Below, piece after piece: positions 49,582-57,588 of a DNA stretch of 64,000 bases; the stretch's first letter is position 1; every line of letters starts with the position of its first letter. The stretch is from Streptomyces bluensis. Its GTDB lineage: Bacteria; Actinomycetota; Actinomycetes; Streptomycetales; Streptomycetaceae. Below the pieces are notes generated by a model. The model worked only from the letters and a program-made list of their open reading frames with translations. It was not told the DNA's origin and ran no database searches. The stretch lies in contig NZ_BMVM01000006.1 of the NCBI RefSeq assembly GCF_014650715.1, positions 186,001 to 250,000 on the forward strand. Direction: 5' to 3'. The position numbers were made by a program, and so were the translations under genes.

Positions 49582-50411
49582 GACTCGATGTCGTCACGAT
49601 CTTCCCCGAGTACCTCGAACCCCTGAACGTGTCGCTCGTGGGCAAGGCACGCGCGCGTGGACAGCTGAACGTGCACGTGCATGATCTGCGGACCTGGACG
49701 TACGACCGCCACAACACGGTCGACGACACGCCGTACGGCGGCGGCCCCGGCATGGTCATGAAGACCGAACCCTGGGGGGACGCGCTGGACTCCGTGCTGG
49801 CCGACGGCTACGAGACGGGCTCCCACGGCCCCGCCCTCATCGTCCCCACCCCCAGCGGCCGCCCCTTCACCCAGGCGCTCGCCGTCGAACTCTCCGAGCG
49901 CCCCTGGCTGGTCTTCACGCCCGCCCGTTACGAGGGCATCGACCGCCGCGTCATCGACGAGTACGCGACCCGTATGCCCGTCTACGAGGTGTCCATCGGC
50001 GACTACGTCCTCGCCGGCGGTGAGGCGGCCGTCCTCGTCGTCACGGAAGCCGTGGCGCGACTGCTGCCGGGCGTCCTCGGGAACGCCGAGTCACACCGGG
50101 ACGACTCCTTCGCGCCCGGAGCCATGGCCAGTCTCCTGGAGGGCCCGGTGTATACGAAGCCGCCCGCGTGGCGCGGCCGTGGCATCCCCGAGGTGCTGCT
50201 CAGCGGACACCACGGCAAGATCGCCCGCTGGCGCCGAGACGAGGCGCTCAGGCGTACGACCGTCAACCGGCCCGACCTCATCGAGCGCTGCGACCCCAAG
50301 GTGTTCGACAAGAAGGACCGCGAGATGCTCTCCATCCTCGGCTGGTCGCCGGACCCCGAGGGCGAGCAGCACGGCCGATTTTGGCGCAGGACAGAGGGCG
50401 TGGAAGAATAG
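49578..50411 (+). CDS. trmD: tRNA (guanine-37-N1)-methyltransferase
   Basis: A 277-residue TrmD of the SPOUT fold making m1G37 in tRNA. MRLDVVTIFPEYLEPLNVSL, DDTPYGGGPGMVMKTEPW, RYEGIDRRVIDEYATRMPVYEVSIGDYVLAGGEAAVLV (the knot) and RGRGIPEVLLSGHHGKIARWR are all conserved. Translationally coupled to rimM. Confidence 0.97.
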   Translation: MRLDVVTIFPEYLEPLNVSLVGKARARGQLNVHVHDLRTWTYDRHNTVDDTPYGGGPGMVMKTEPWGDALDSVLADGYETGSHGPALIVPTPSGRPFTQALAVELSERPWLVFTPARYEGIDRRVIDEYATRMPVYEVSIGDYVLAGGEAAVLVVTEAVARLLPGVLGNAESHRDDSFAPGAMASLLEGPVYTKPPAWRGRGIPEVLLSGHHGKIARWRRDEALRRTTVNRPDLIERCDPKVFDKKDREMLSILGWSPDPEGEQHGRFWRRTEGVEE

Positions 50412-50422
50412 GCCGCTGTTGT

Positions 50423-50464
50423 GCGTCGTCCGGCGCGCGTCCCTGCCACAGGGGGACACGACGC
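50423..50464 (+). other. Structured leader of rplS
   Basis: gcgtcgt (50423-50429) pairs with acgacgc (50458-50464), and inner gtccc (50439-50443) with gggac (50453-50457), giving a bulged hairpin in the 135-base trmD-rplS gap. It could be an attenuator or an L19-responsive leader; untested. Confidence 0.4.
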
Positions 50465-50546
50465 CCGCCCCGACCCGGACAGCAATCCTCCCGAACAACC
50501 TAGCTCCCGCCGATGACCTGTGGCATGGGCGAAGAAAGCAGACGAA

Positions 50547-50897
50547 ATGTCTCACCTGCTCGACTCCGTCGACGCCGCGTCGCTGCGCAGCGACATCCCG
50601 GCCTTCCGCCCGGGTGACACCGTCAACGTCCACGTCCGCGTCATCGAGGGCAACCGCTCTCGTGTGCAGCAGTTCAAGGGTGTTGTCATCCGCCGCCAGG
50701 GTGCTGGTGTCCGCGAGACCTTCACGGTCCGCAAGGTCTCGTTCTCCGTCGGCGTCGAGCGCACCTTCCCGGTGCACACCCCGATCGTCGAGAAGATCGA
50801 GCTCGTCACGCGCGGTGACGTCCGCCGCGCCAAGCTGTACTACCTGCGCGACCTGCGCGGTAAGGCGGCGAAGATCAAGGAGAAGCGCGAGAACTGA
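50547..50897 (+). CDS. rplS: 50S ribosomal protein L19
   Basis: A 116-residue L19, complete from MSHLLDSVDAASLRSD to KIKEKREN, with FRPGDTVNVHVRVIEGNRSRVQQFKGVVI, VRKVSFSVGVERTFPVHTP and the Arg/Lys-rich end. ATG at 50547 is chosen; an upstream in-frame start at 50520 would add nine residues. Ends the ribosome-maturation run; sipW begins 47 bases later. Confidence 0.96.
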   Translation: MSHLLDSVDAASLRSDIPAFRPGDTVNVHVRVIEGNRSRVQQFKGVVIRRQGAGVRETFTVRKVSFSVGVERTFPVHTPIVEKIELVTRGDVRRAKLYYLRDLRGKAAKIKEKREN

Positions 50898-50943
50898 GCG
50901 CGCTCAGGTGTCACAGAGCGGGGCCGGATAGCATCTGGCCCCG

Positions 50944-51711
50944 ATGGACACCGAAGCACACCACGTGGAGCGCGACCGCTCCTCCCGCCCCTCTGGGGAC
51001 GAGACCTCATCGGACAACTCCGGCCGGGCGCCGGACGGTTCCGAAGAGATCTCGGACACAGCGGAGCCGGAGGGACGGTCGCGTTTCTCGTTCGGCATCC
51101 GTGTCGCCGACTGGCTCCCCGGCGGGCGGATCACCCTGACCGCACTGGTTTGCCTGCTTTTCCCGCTGCTGCTCAGCACGTTCGTGATCCAGCCGTTCCA
51201 GATTCCCAGCAGCTCCATGGAGAGCGGATTGAGGGTCGGGGACCGCGTTCTCGTAAATAAGTTGGCGTACCGTTTCGGTTCCGAGCCGCAGCGGGGTGAC
51301 GTCGTGGTGTTCGACGGCACCGACTACTTCGGGAACGCCGACTACGTCAAGCGCGTTGTCGGCGTCGGGGGAGACCATGTGGTCTGCTGCGACAGGGAGG
51401 GGAGGCTTGAGGTGAACGGCCGGTCGGTCGACGAGTCGGCGTTTCTGTACCGCGGGGACAGCCCGTCGGACGTGCCCTTCGACGTGGTCGTGCCCGACGG
51501 CACCCTGTTCGTCCTCGGTGACCACCGCAGTGACTCCAGTGACTCCCGTGACCACCTCGGGTCGCCGGGGGGCGGCATGATCCCGGTCGGGAGAGTGATC
51601 GGCAGAGCCGGCTGGATCGCCTGGCCCGTCGGGCACATGACGGTCCTGGACCGCCCCGGCGCCTACGCGCGCGTGCCCGCCGCGTCCACCGCGGACGGTG
51701 CGCATGGGTAA
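50944..51711 (+). CDS. sipW: Type I signal peptidase SipW
   Basis: A 255-residue signal peptidase, first of four tandem paralogues. A polar N-terminus of 60 residues precedes one membrane helix (TLTALVCLLFPLLLSTFVI). The catalytic Ser is in IPSSSMESG (about residue 91) and the Lys in DYVKRVVGVGGD (about residue 136); GDHRSDSSDSRDH is the conserved box E. There is no second C-terminal membrane helix, matching S. lividans SipW. It cleaves signal peptides of Sec/Tat-exported proteins on the outer membrane face. Confidence 0.93.
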   Translation: MDTEAHHVERDRSSRPSGDETSSDNSGRAPDGSEEISDTAEPEGRSRFSFGIRVADWLPGGRITLTALVCLLFPLLLSTFVIQPFQIPSSSMESGLRVGDRVLVNKLAYRFGSEPQRGDVVVFDGTDYFGNADYVKRVVGVGGDHVVCCDREGRLEVNGRSVDESAFLYRGDSPSDVPFDVVVPDGTLFVLGDHRSDSSDSRDHLGSPGGGMIPVGRVIGRAGWIAWPVGHMTVLDRPGAYARVPAASTADGAHG

Positions 51712-52831
51712 CCGCGGCAAACCCCGCGGGGTCGTCAGCACCCCCGCCGACAACCTGTTGCCCACGGGCGCCCGACGGGCCGGTGGAGCGGCCCGGCCGA
51801 GCCGGGTCGAACGGCGCAAGCTCGCCCGTAAGATCAAGCGCCGCAGGCGCCGCTCGGCCCTCAAGGAGATCCCGCTCCTCATAGGCGTCGCCGTGGTCAT
51901 AGCCCTGGTCCTGAAGACCTTCCTGGTCCAGGCGTTCGTGATCCCGTCGGGCTCGATGGAGAACACGATCCAGATCGGCGACCGCGTCCTGGTCGACAAG
52001 CTCACCCCGTGGTTCGGCTCCGAGCCGCAGCGCGGGGACGTCGTCGTGTTCAAGGACCCCGGCGGCTGGCTGGAGGACGAGCAGACGACGGTGAAGCAGG
52101 ACGACCCCGTCGTGATCAAGCAGATCAAGGAGGGCCTCCAGTTCATCGGACTGCTGCCCTCCGACAACGAACGGGACCTGATCAAGCGGGTCGTCGCGGT
52201 CGGCGGAGACACCGTCAAGTGCTGCGACACCCAGGGGCGCGTCACGGTCAACGGCATGCCGCTCAACGAGCCGTACATCCGTGCCGGCAACGCACCGTCG
52301 TCGATCAAGTTCGAGGTGGCGGTGCCTCCGGGCCGCTACTGGGTCATGGGCGACCATCGTGCCAACTCCGCCGACTCGCGCTATCACCGCACCGAGTCGT
52401 ACAACGGCACCGTCTCCGCGGACTCCGTCGTCGGCCGTGCCGTGGTCATCGCCTGGCCCATAGGGAACTGGAGCCAGCTGGAGGAGCCGGACACGTACGC
52501 GTCGGTGCCGAGCGGGTCGACCACCGCTCTCGGCGCGTCGCATAGGGTGGCCTCAGCGGATCTGAATGGATTGATCCCGCTCCCGACCCCTGCGGAACTC
52601 CCGCTCGTTATGGGAGTGGTGGGCCTGCACCGGATGAGGCGTGGGCGGCGGTACGGCGTGAGGAGTGGATGTGGGGGATTTGGCGGTCGGCGCACGATCC
52701 GGACACGGTGGCCCCGAGGAGCAGCCGGAGCGGCCCGACGAAGCGGCTTCCCCGGCCTCGGAGGACGCGGCGCGCTCCAGCAACGCCGCAGGCCCGGGTG
52801 GTACCGGGGGTTCCGCGGGCTCCGGGAGTGA
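51704..52831 (+). CDS. sipX: Type I signal peptidase SipX
   Basis: A 375-residue signal peptidase overlapping the sipW end by 8 bases. It has a Lys/Arg-rich N-terminus, a membrane helix (LLIGVAVVIALVLKTFLVQAFV), the Ser box IPSGSMENT, Lys in DLIKRVVAVGGDT and WVMGDHRANSADSRYH. A second hydrophobic segment (LPLVMGVVGL) lies near residue 300. The last 55 residues are Arg/Gly-rich and are read in a different frame over the start of sipY for 161 bases; this tail is not typical of the family and may have no function. Confidence 0.9.
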   Translation: MGNRGKPRGVVSTPADNLLPTGARRAGGAARPSRVERRKLARKIKRRRRRSALKEIPLLIGVAVVIALVLKTFLVQAFVIPSGSMENTIQIGDRVLVDKLTPWFGSEPQRGDVVVFKDPGGWLEDEQTTVKQDDPVVIKQIKEGLQFIGLLPSDNERDLIKRVVAVGGDTVKCCDTQGRVTVNGMPLNEPYIRAGNAPSSIKFEVAVPPGRYWVMGDHRANSADSRYHRTESYNGTVSADSVVGRAVVIAWPIGNWSQLEEPDTYASVPSGSTTALGASHRVASADLNGLIPLPTPAELPLVMGVVGLHRMRRGRRYGVRSGCGGFGGRRTIRTRWPRGAAGAARRSGFPGLGGRGALQQRRRPGWYRGFRGLRE

Positions 52832-53735
52832 CTCCCCGGACGCCGAAAACCCCAGGGACGCCGAAGACCCCAGGGACGGCGAGGATCCAAGGGACGGCGA
52901 GGACCTCAGGGACGGCGAGGACTCCGCGGACGGCGAGGAGGGGGGCCAGCAGCGGCGCAAGCAGCGGTCCTTCTGGAAGGAACTGCCGATCCTCGTCGTC
53001 ATCGCGCTGGTCCTCGCGCTGCTGATCAAGACTTTCCTGGTGCAGGCGTTCTCGATCCCCTCGGACTCGATGCAGAACACGCTGCAGCAGGGCGACCGGG
53101 TCCTGGTCGACAAGCTCACCCCGTGGTTCGGCTCCGAGCCCGAGCGGGGCGAGGTCGTCGTCTTCCACGACCCCGACAACTGGCTCGCGGGCGAGCCCAC
53201 GCCCGAGCCCAACCCCGTGCAGCGGGTGCTCAGCTGGGTCGGCCTGATGCCCTCCTCCGAGGAGAAGGACCTCATCAAGCGGGTCATCGGCGTCGGAGGC
53301 GACACCGTCGAGTGCAAGGGCACCGGCCCCCTGAGGGTCAACGGCAAGGCGTTGAACGAGCCGTACGTCTACGCGGGCAACACCCCGTGCACGGTCGACG
53401 ACCAGGGCGGCCAGTTCAAGGTGAAGGTGCCCGAGGGCAAAATCTGGGTCATGGGTGACCACCGGCAGAACTCGCTGGACTCCCGCTACCACCAGAACGA
53501 CAAGAACAAGGGCTTCGTCCCCGTGGACAGCGTCGTGGGCCGTGCCATCGTGATCGCCTGGCCGCCCACGCGCTGGGACACGCTGCCCATTCCCGACACC
53601 TTCGACCAGGGTCTGAGTGCCGCGGCTCCCGGTGCGCTCGGTCTCGCGGGAGCGGTTCCGCTGGTGCTGTGGCGCCGACGCCGTCTCCTTACCGACGGAA
53701 ACCCGAGGGTTTCTGGCGGTGGTACCGCCGGGTAG
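52671..53735 (+). CDS. sipY: Type I signal peptidase SipY
   Basis: A 354-residue signal peptidase. A long acidic N-terminus with EDPRDG-type repeats precedes the membrane helix (LPILVVIALVLALLIKTFLV). Catalytic Ser is in IPSDSMQNT, Lys in DLIKRVIGVGGDT, and the box WVMGDHRQNSLDSRYH follows. A C-terminal membrane helix (LGLAGAVPLVLW) is present. GTG at 52671 was chosen because GAGGAG ends 5 nt before it; a GTG at 52665 overlaps that site. Start lies inside sipX. Confidence 0.93.
   Translation: MGDLAVGARSGHGGPEEQPERPDEAASPASEDAARSSNAAGPGGTGGSAGSGSDSPDAENPRDAEDPRDGEDPRDGEDLRDGEDSADGEEGGQQRRKQRSFWKELPILVVIALVLALLIKTFLVQAFSIPSDSMQNTLQQGDRVLVDKLTPWFGSEPERGEVVVFHDPDNWLAGEPTPEPNPVQRVLSWVGLMPSSEEKDLIKRVIGVGGDTVECKGTGPLRVNGKALNEPYVYAGNTPCTVDDQGGQFKVKVPEGKIWVMGDHRQNSLDSRYHQNDKNKGFVPVDSVVGRAIVIAWPPTRWDTLPIPDTFDQGLSAAAPGALGLAGAVPLVLWRRRRLLTDGNPRVSGGGTAG
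52838..52938. repeat. 18-bp tandem units in the sipY N-terminal coding region
   Basis: About five imperfect copies of gacggcgaggacctcagg encode repeated Asp-Gly-Glu-Asp-x-Arg. They extend the acidic cytoplasmic segment in 6-residue steps and are likely variable. Confidence 0.8.
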
Positions 53736-53816
53736 GGTGCCGTCCCAGATCGCCGATCCTCCGCGGCCGCGCACGGGCCCCGGGAGGTTGGTTCTCCGAC
53801 CTGGGGGAGCACTGGG

Positions 53817-54566
53817 ATGAGCGGGACGACAGGCCGTACGGACGAGGGCCGCGGACGGCTCGGCAGCACGCTGTCGGGACTGGCCGTGGCCCTCGGCTGT
53901 GTGCTCTTCCTCGGCGGATTCGCCTGGGGCGCCTTCGTCTACCAGCCGTACACCGTGCCCACCGACTCGATGGCGCCCACCATCACGGCCGGGGACCGGA
54001 TCCTCGCCGAGCGCATCGACGGCGCCGCGGTCAAGCGCGGTGACGTGGTCGTCTTCAGTCAGAAGACCTGGGGCGACATGCCCATGGTCAAGCGGGTCGT
54101 CGCGGTCGGCGGCGACACGATCGCCTGCTGCACCGGCGGCAAGCTGACCGTCAACGGCAAGAAGATCGACGAGGCGTATCTCCCCGAGGGCCAGGACGCG
54201 GAGGCGATGGGCATCCCGGAGATCACCGTGCCCGACGGGCGGCTGTTCCTCCTCGGCGACGAGCGCAGCGGTTCCCTGGACTCCACGGCCCATCTCACGG
54301 AGGCCGGCAGCGGCACGGTGCCGCGCGACTCCGTGGACGCGCGCGTCGACGCCGTTGTGTGGCCCATGGACGGCATGCTGGCCCGCCCCACGGGCTTCGA
54401 GACGCTCGGCTCGCTCTCGTCGCCCGGTCCGCTGCGGCTGATCACGGCCGCGATCATCGTGGGCGCGGTGCTCGTGCTGGGCGGCGGGGCATACGGGCCG
54501 ATCGCCCAGCGCAGGGCCACGCGCCGCCGCTCGACGACGGCGACGGAGCCTGCCGGTGCCCGCTGA
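53817..54566 (+). CDS. sipZ: Type I signal peptidase SipZ
   Basis: A 249-residue signal peptidase, last of the four. The N-terminal helix (LSGLAVALGCVLFLGGFAWGAFV), Ser in VPTDSMAPT, Lys in PMVKRVVAVGGDT, GDERSGSLDS and a C-terminal helix (LITAAIIVGAVLVLGGGAYG) are visible. The box E His is replaced by Glu (GDER, not GDHR). ATG at 53817 follows GGGGGAG. The Nudix gene start overlaps its end by 11 bases. Confidence 0.93.
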   Translation: MSGTTGRTDEGRGRLGSTLSGLAVALGCVLFLGGFAWGAFVYQPYTVPTDSMAPTITAGDRILAERIDGAAVKRGDVVVFSQKTWGDMPMVKRVVAVGGDTIACCTGGKLTVNGKKIDEAYLPEGQDAEAMGIPEITVPDGRLFLLGDERSGSLDSTAHLTEAGSGTVPRDSVDARVDAVVWPMDGMLARPTGFETLGSLSSPGPLRLITAAIIVGAVLVLGGGAYGPIAQRRATRRRSTTATEPAGAR

Positions 54567-55062
54567 GGCGACCTTCGAGGGCGGACTGCGCAAGGTGGCC
54601 AGGGTCGTGCTGCTGGACCCGCAGGAGCGCGTCCTGCTGCTGCACGGGCACGAACCGGACGACCCCGCGGACAACTGGTGGTTCACACCCGGCGGCGGCC
54701 TGGAGGGCGCGGAGACACGCGAGGAGGCCGCGCTGCGGGAACTCGCGGAGGAGACCGGCATCACCGAGGTGGAGCTCGGCCCGGTGCTGTGGCGGCGCAG
54801 ATGTTCCTTCCCGTTCGCCGGCCGTCGCTGGGATCAGGACGAGTGGTACTACCTGGCCCGTACGCGTCAGACCACGACCGTGGCCGCCGGTCTCACCGAC
54901 CTGGAACGCCGCAGCGTCGCCGGAGCGCGCTGGTGGACCTGTCAGGAACTGACCGAAGCGCATGAGACGGTGTATCCGACCAGGTTCGCCGAGCTCCTGC
55001 GCAGGCTGCTCGACGAAGGTCCCCCGGCCAGGCCCGAGGTCCTCGACACGGAAATCGTCTAG
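54556..55062 (+). CDS. Nudix hydrolase
   Basis: A 168-residue Nudix protein. The Nudix box starts at GGGLEGAETREEAALRELAE and continues ETGI, matching GX5EX7REUXEEXGU. The protein begins MPAEATFEGGLRKVARVVLL. Substrate (nucleoside di- or triphosphate, or similar) is unknown. The overlap with sipZ suggests co-transcription with the signal peptidase cluster, but no functional link is apparent. Confidence 0.92.
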   Translation: MPAEATFEGGLRKVARVVLLDPQERVLLLHGHEPDDPADNWWFTPGGGLEGAETREEAALRELAEETGITEVELGPVLWRRRCSFPFAGRRWDQDEWYYLARTRQTTTVAAGLTDLERRSVAGARWWTCQELTEAHETVYPTRFAELLRRLLDEGPPARPEVLDTEIV

Positions 55063-55117
55063 CGGCTCACGGGGCTGGCGCACAATGGGGGGACGCACGG
55101 CTGAAGGGGAACATGCC

Positions 55118-55426
55118 ATGAGCGCCGAGGACCTCGAAAAGTACGAGACCGAGATGGAGCTCAAGCTCTACCGGGAGTACCGCGACGTCGTCGGTCTGTT
55201 CAAATACGTGATCGAGACCGAGCGACGTTTCTACCTGACCAACGACTACGAGATGCAGGTGCACTCGGTCCAGGGTGAGGTGTTCTTCGAGGTGTCGATG
55301 GCGGACGCCTGGGTGTGGGACATGTACCGCCCGGCCCGCTTCGTGAAGCAGGTGCGCGTTCTGACGTTCAAGGACGTGAACATTGAGGAGCTGAACAAGA
55401 GCGATCTGGAGCTCCCGGGTGGATGA
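55118..55426 (+). CDS. DUF2469-family small protein
   Basis: A 102-residue actinobacterial protein: MSAEDLEKYETEMELKLYREY, then DVVGLFKYVIETERRFYLTN and MADAWVWDMYRPARFVKQVRVLTFKDVN. The family is highly conserved in actinobacteria, next to yraN, and its function is unknown to me. ATG at 55118 follows AAGGGGA. Confidence 0.93.
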   Translation: MSAEDLEKYETEMELKLYREYRDVVGLFKYVIETERRFYLTNDYEMQVHSVQGEVFFEVSMADAWVWDMYRPARFVKQVRVLTFKDVNIEELNKSDLELPGG

Positions 55427-55563
55427 GGGATCCGGCTCCCGGGCGAGTGACGCTGTGCGCCCCTCGTGTGGGTGACGGAGTTGTCCACAGTCGCTGAATT
55501 GTCCACCAAGATCCACTGAGTGGAGGCGGATGCGTGACTGTTGGCGCCGGAGGTGGTGCCGAC

Positions 55564-55935
55564 ATGAACACACGCAACGCACGCGGCGCGATCGGCAGGT
55601 ACGGGGAAGAGCTGGCGGCCCGACGGCTGACCGAGGCCGGGATGACCGTCCTGGAGCGCAACTGGCGCTGCGGCAGGACCGGCGAGATCGACATCGTGGC
55701 CAGAGACGGCGACGTCCTCGTCGTCTGCGAGGTGAAGACCCGCAGCAGCACCAGTTTCGAACATCCGATGGCCGCCATCACCCCGGCCAAGGCCGGACGC
55801 CTGCGTGAGCTGGCCGAGCACTGGCTCCACGCGCACGGAGGGGCGCCGCCGGGCGGCGTACGCATCGACCTGGTGGGCGTGGTCCTGCCCGACCGCGGTG
55901 CCGCCGTCGTCGAACACGTGCGGGGGGTGGCCTGA
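55564..55935 (+). CDS. yraN: UPF0102 endonuclease-like protein YraN
   Basis: A 123-residue YraN with a PD-(D/E)XK-like core: ARGAIGRYGEELAARRL, RNWRCGRTGEIDIVARDGDVLVVCEVKTRSS (the GEIDIV and EVK catalytic-type motifs). ATG at 55564 follows GGAGG; a GTG at 55534 with its own GGAGG is an alternative. The comM gene begins at the last base of its stop (TGATG). Confidence 0.92.
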   Translation: MNTRNARGAIGRYGEELAARRLTEAGMTVLERNWRCGRTGEIDIVARDGDVLVVCEVKTRSSTSFEHPMAAITPAKAGRLRELAEHWLHAHGGAPPGGVRIDLVGVVLPDRGAAVVEHVRGVA

Positions 55936-57557
55936 TGGGATTCGCCCGTACGTGTGCGGTGGCACTGGTCGGCGTCGAGGGCGTCGTCGTCGAGGTCCAG
56001 GCCGATCTGGAACCGGGCGTCGCGGCGTTCACGCTGGTGGGACTGCCCGACAAGAGCCTGACGGAGAGCCGGGACCGGGTCAGGGCGGCGGTGGTCAACT
56101 CCGGCGCCGAGTGGCCCCAGAAGAAGCTCACTGTGGGGCTGAGCCCCGCGTCGGTACCGAAGGCGGGCAGCGGCTTCGATCTCGCCGTCGCCAGCGCCGT
56201 CCTGGGCGCCTCCGAGCGCATCGACCCGCGGGTCCTCGCCGACATCGTGATGATCGGCGAGCTGGGGCTCGACGGCCGGGTCCGTCCGGTGCGGGGCATT
56301 CTCCCCGCGGTGCTGGCCGCAGCCGACGCGGGCTACGAGCAGGTGGTGGTCCCGGAATGCGCGGCGGCGGAGGCGTCGCTGGTCCCGGGCGTGTCCGTGC
56401 TCGGCGTACGCAGCCTGCGCCAGCTGATCGCGGTGCTCACCGACGAACCCGTACCCGACGAGGAACCGGACGAGACCCGCCCGGACCCGCTGATGGCCGG
56501 CCTGCGCGTGCCGGGAGTGGGCGCGGCCACGGGCATGCACGGCGTGAGCGCCGCACACCACGACCACGGGCACGACCTCGCCGACGTCGTCGGCCAGCTC
56601 TCGGCGCGGACCGCGGTGGAGGTCGCCGCCGCCGGAGGGCACCATCTCTTCCTGGAGGGTCCGCCAGGTGCCGGCAAGACGATGCTCGCCGAACGGCTCC
56701 CGGCCGTCCTGCCAACGCTCACCAGGCAGGAGTCGCTGGAGGTCACGGCCGTCCACTCGGTCGCCGGACTGCTGCCCGTGGGCAAGCCCCTGGTCGACGT
56801 CCCGCCCTACTGCGCCCCGCACCACTCGGCCACCATGCAGGCACTCGTCGGCGGCGGCCAGGGTGTCGCCCGGCCGGGTGCGGTGTCGCTGGCCCATCGA
56901 GGGGTGCTCTTCCTCGACGAGACCCCCGAGTTCAGCGGCCAGGCCCTCGACGCGTTACGTCAGCCGCTGGAGGCGGGGCACGTCGTGATCGCGCGCAGCG
57001 CGGGTGTGGTCCGGTTCCCGGCGAAGTTCCTGATGGTGCTCGCGGCCAATCCGTGCCCGTGCGGTCGCTTCTCGCTGAAGGACGACCTGTGCGAGTGCCC
57101 GCCCGCCTCGATCCGCCGCTACCAGGCCCGCCTCTCCGGTCCGCTCCTCGACCGGGTCGACCTCCGGGTGGAGGTCGACCGGGTGACCCGCTCCGAGCTG
57201 ACGGAGCGCGGCGCGCGGGGCGAGTCCACGGCGGCGGTCGCCGACCGGGTGCGCGCGGCCAGGGAGCGGGCGGCCGCACGTCTGGCCGGCACCCCGTGGC
57301 GGACGAACAGCGAGGTTCCGGGGCGGGAGCTGCGCAGCCGGTGGTACGCCGCGCGGGGCGCCATGGACGAAGCCGAGCGCGGCCTGGAGCGGGGTGTGCT
57401 GACCGCTCGCGGCCTCGACCGCGTACTCCGGGTCGCCTGGACCATCGCCGACCTCGTGGGGCACGACCGGCCGGACGCCATGGACGTCGGTCTCGCCCTG
57501 CAGTTGCGGACCGGTGTGCCCCGCGGAGTGCCCGTGGCGATCGGAGCGCTGTCATGA
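55935..57557 (+). CDS. comM: ComM/YifB-family Mg-chelatase-like AAA+ ATPase
   Basis: A 540-residue ATPase. The N-terminal domain has VEVQADLEPGVAAFTLVGLPDKSLTESRDRV and KLTVGLSPASVPKAGSGFDLAVA. The AAA+ core has Walker A GPPGAGKTMLAERLP, Walker B VLFLDETPEF and NPCPCGRF. ComM branch-migrates DNA during natural transformation in other bacteria; in Streptomyces the role is unclear. Coupled with yraN upstream and followed by dprA. Confidence 0.93.
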   Translation: MGFARTCAVALVGVEGVVVEVQADLEPGVAAFTLVGLPDKSLTESRDRVRAAVVNSGAEWPQKKLTVGLSPASVPKAGSGFDLAVASAVLGASERIDPRVLADIVMIGELGLDGRVRPVRGILPAVLAAADAGYEQVVVPECAAAEASLVPGVSVLGVRSLRQLIAVLTDEPVPDEEPDETRPDPLMAGLRVPGVGAATGMHGVSAAHHDHGHDLADVVGQLSARTAVEVAAAGGHHLFLEGPPGAGKTMLAERLPAVLPTLTRQESLEVTAVHSVAGLLPVGKPLVDVPPYCAPHHSATMQALVGGGQGVARPGAVSLAHRGVLFLDETPEFSGQALDALRQPLEAGHVVIARSAGVVRFPAKFLMVLAANPCPCGRFSLKDDLCECPPASIRRYQARLSGPLLDRVDLRVEVDRVTRSELTERGARGESTAAVADRVRAARERAAARLAGTPWRTNSEVPGRELRSRWYAARGAMDEAERGLERGVLTARGLDRVLRVAWTIADLVGHDRPDAMDVGLALQLRTGVPRGVPVAIGALS

Positions 57558-57588
57558 GGGGCGCCCTGCGGCCGAGTGAGGAGGAGCC

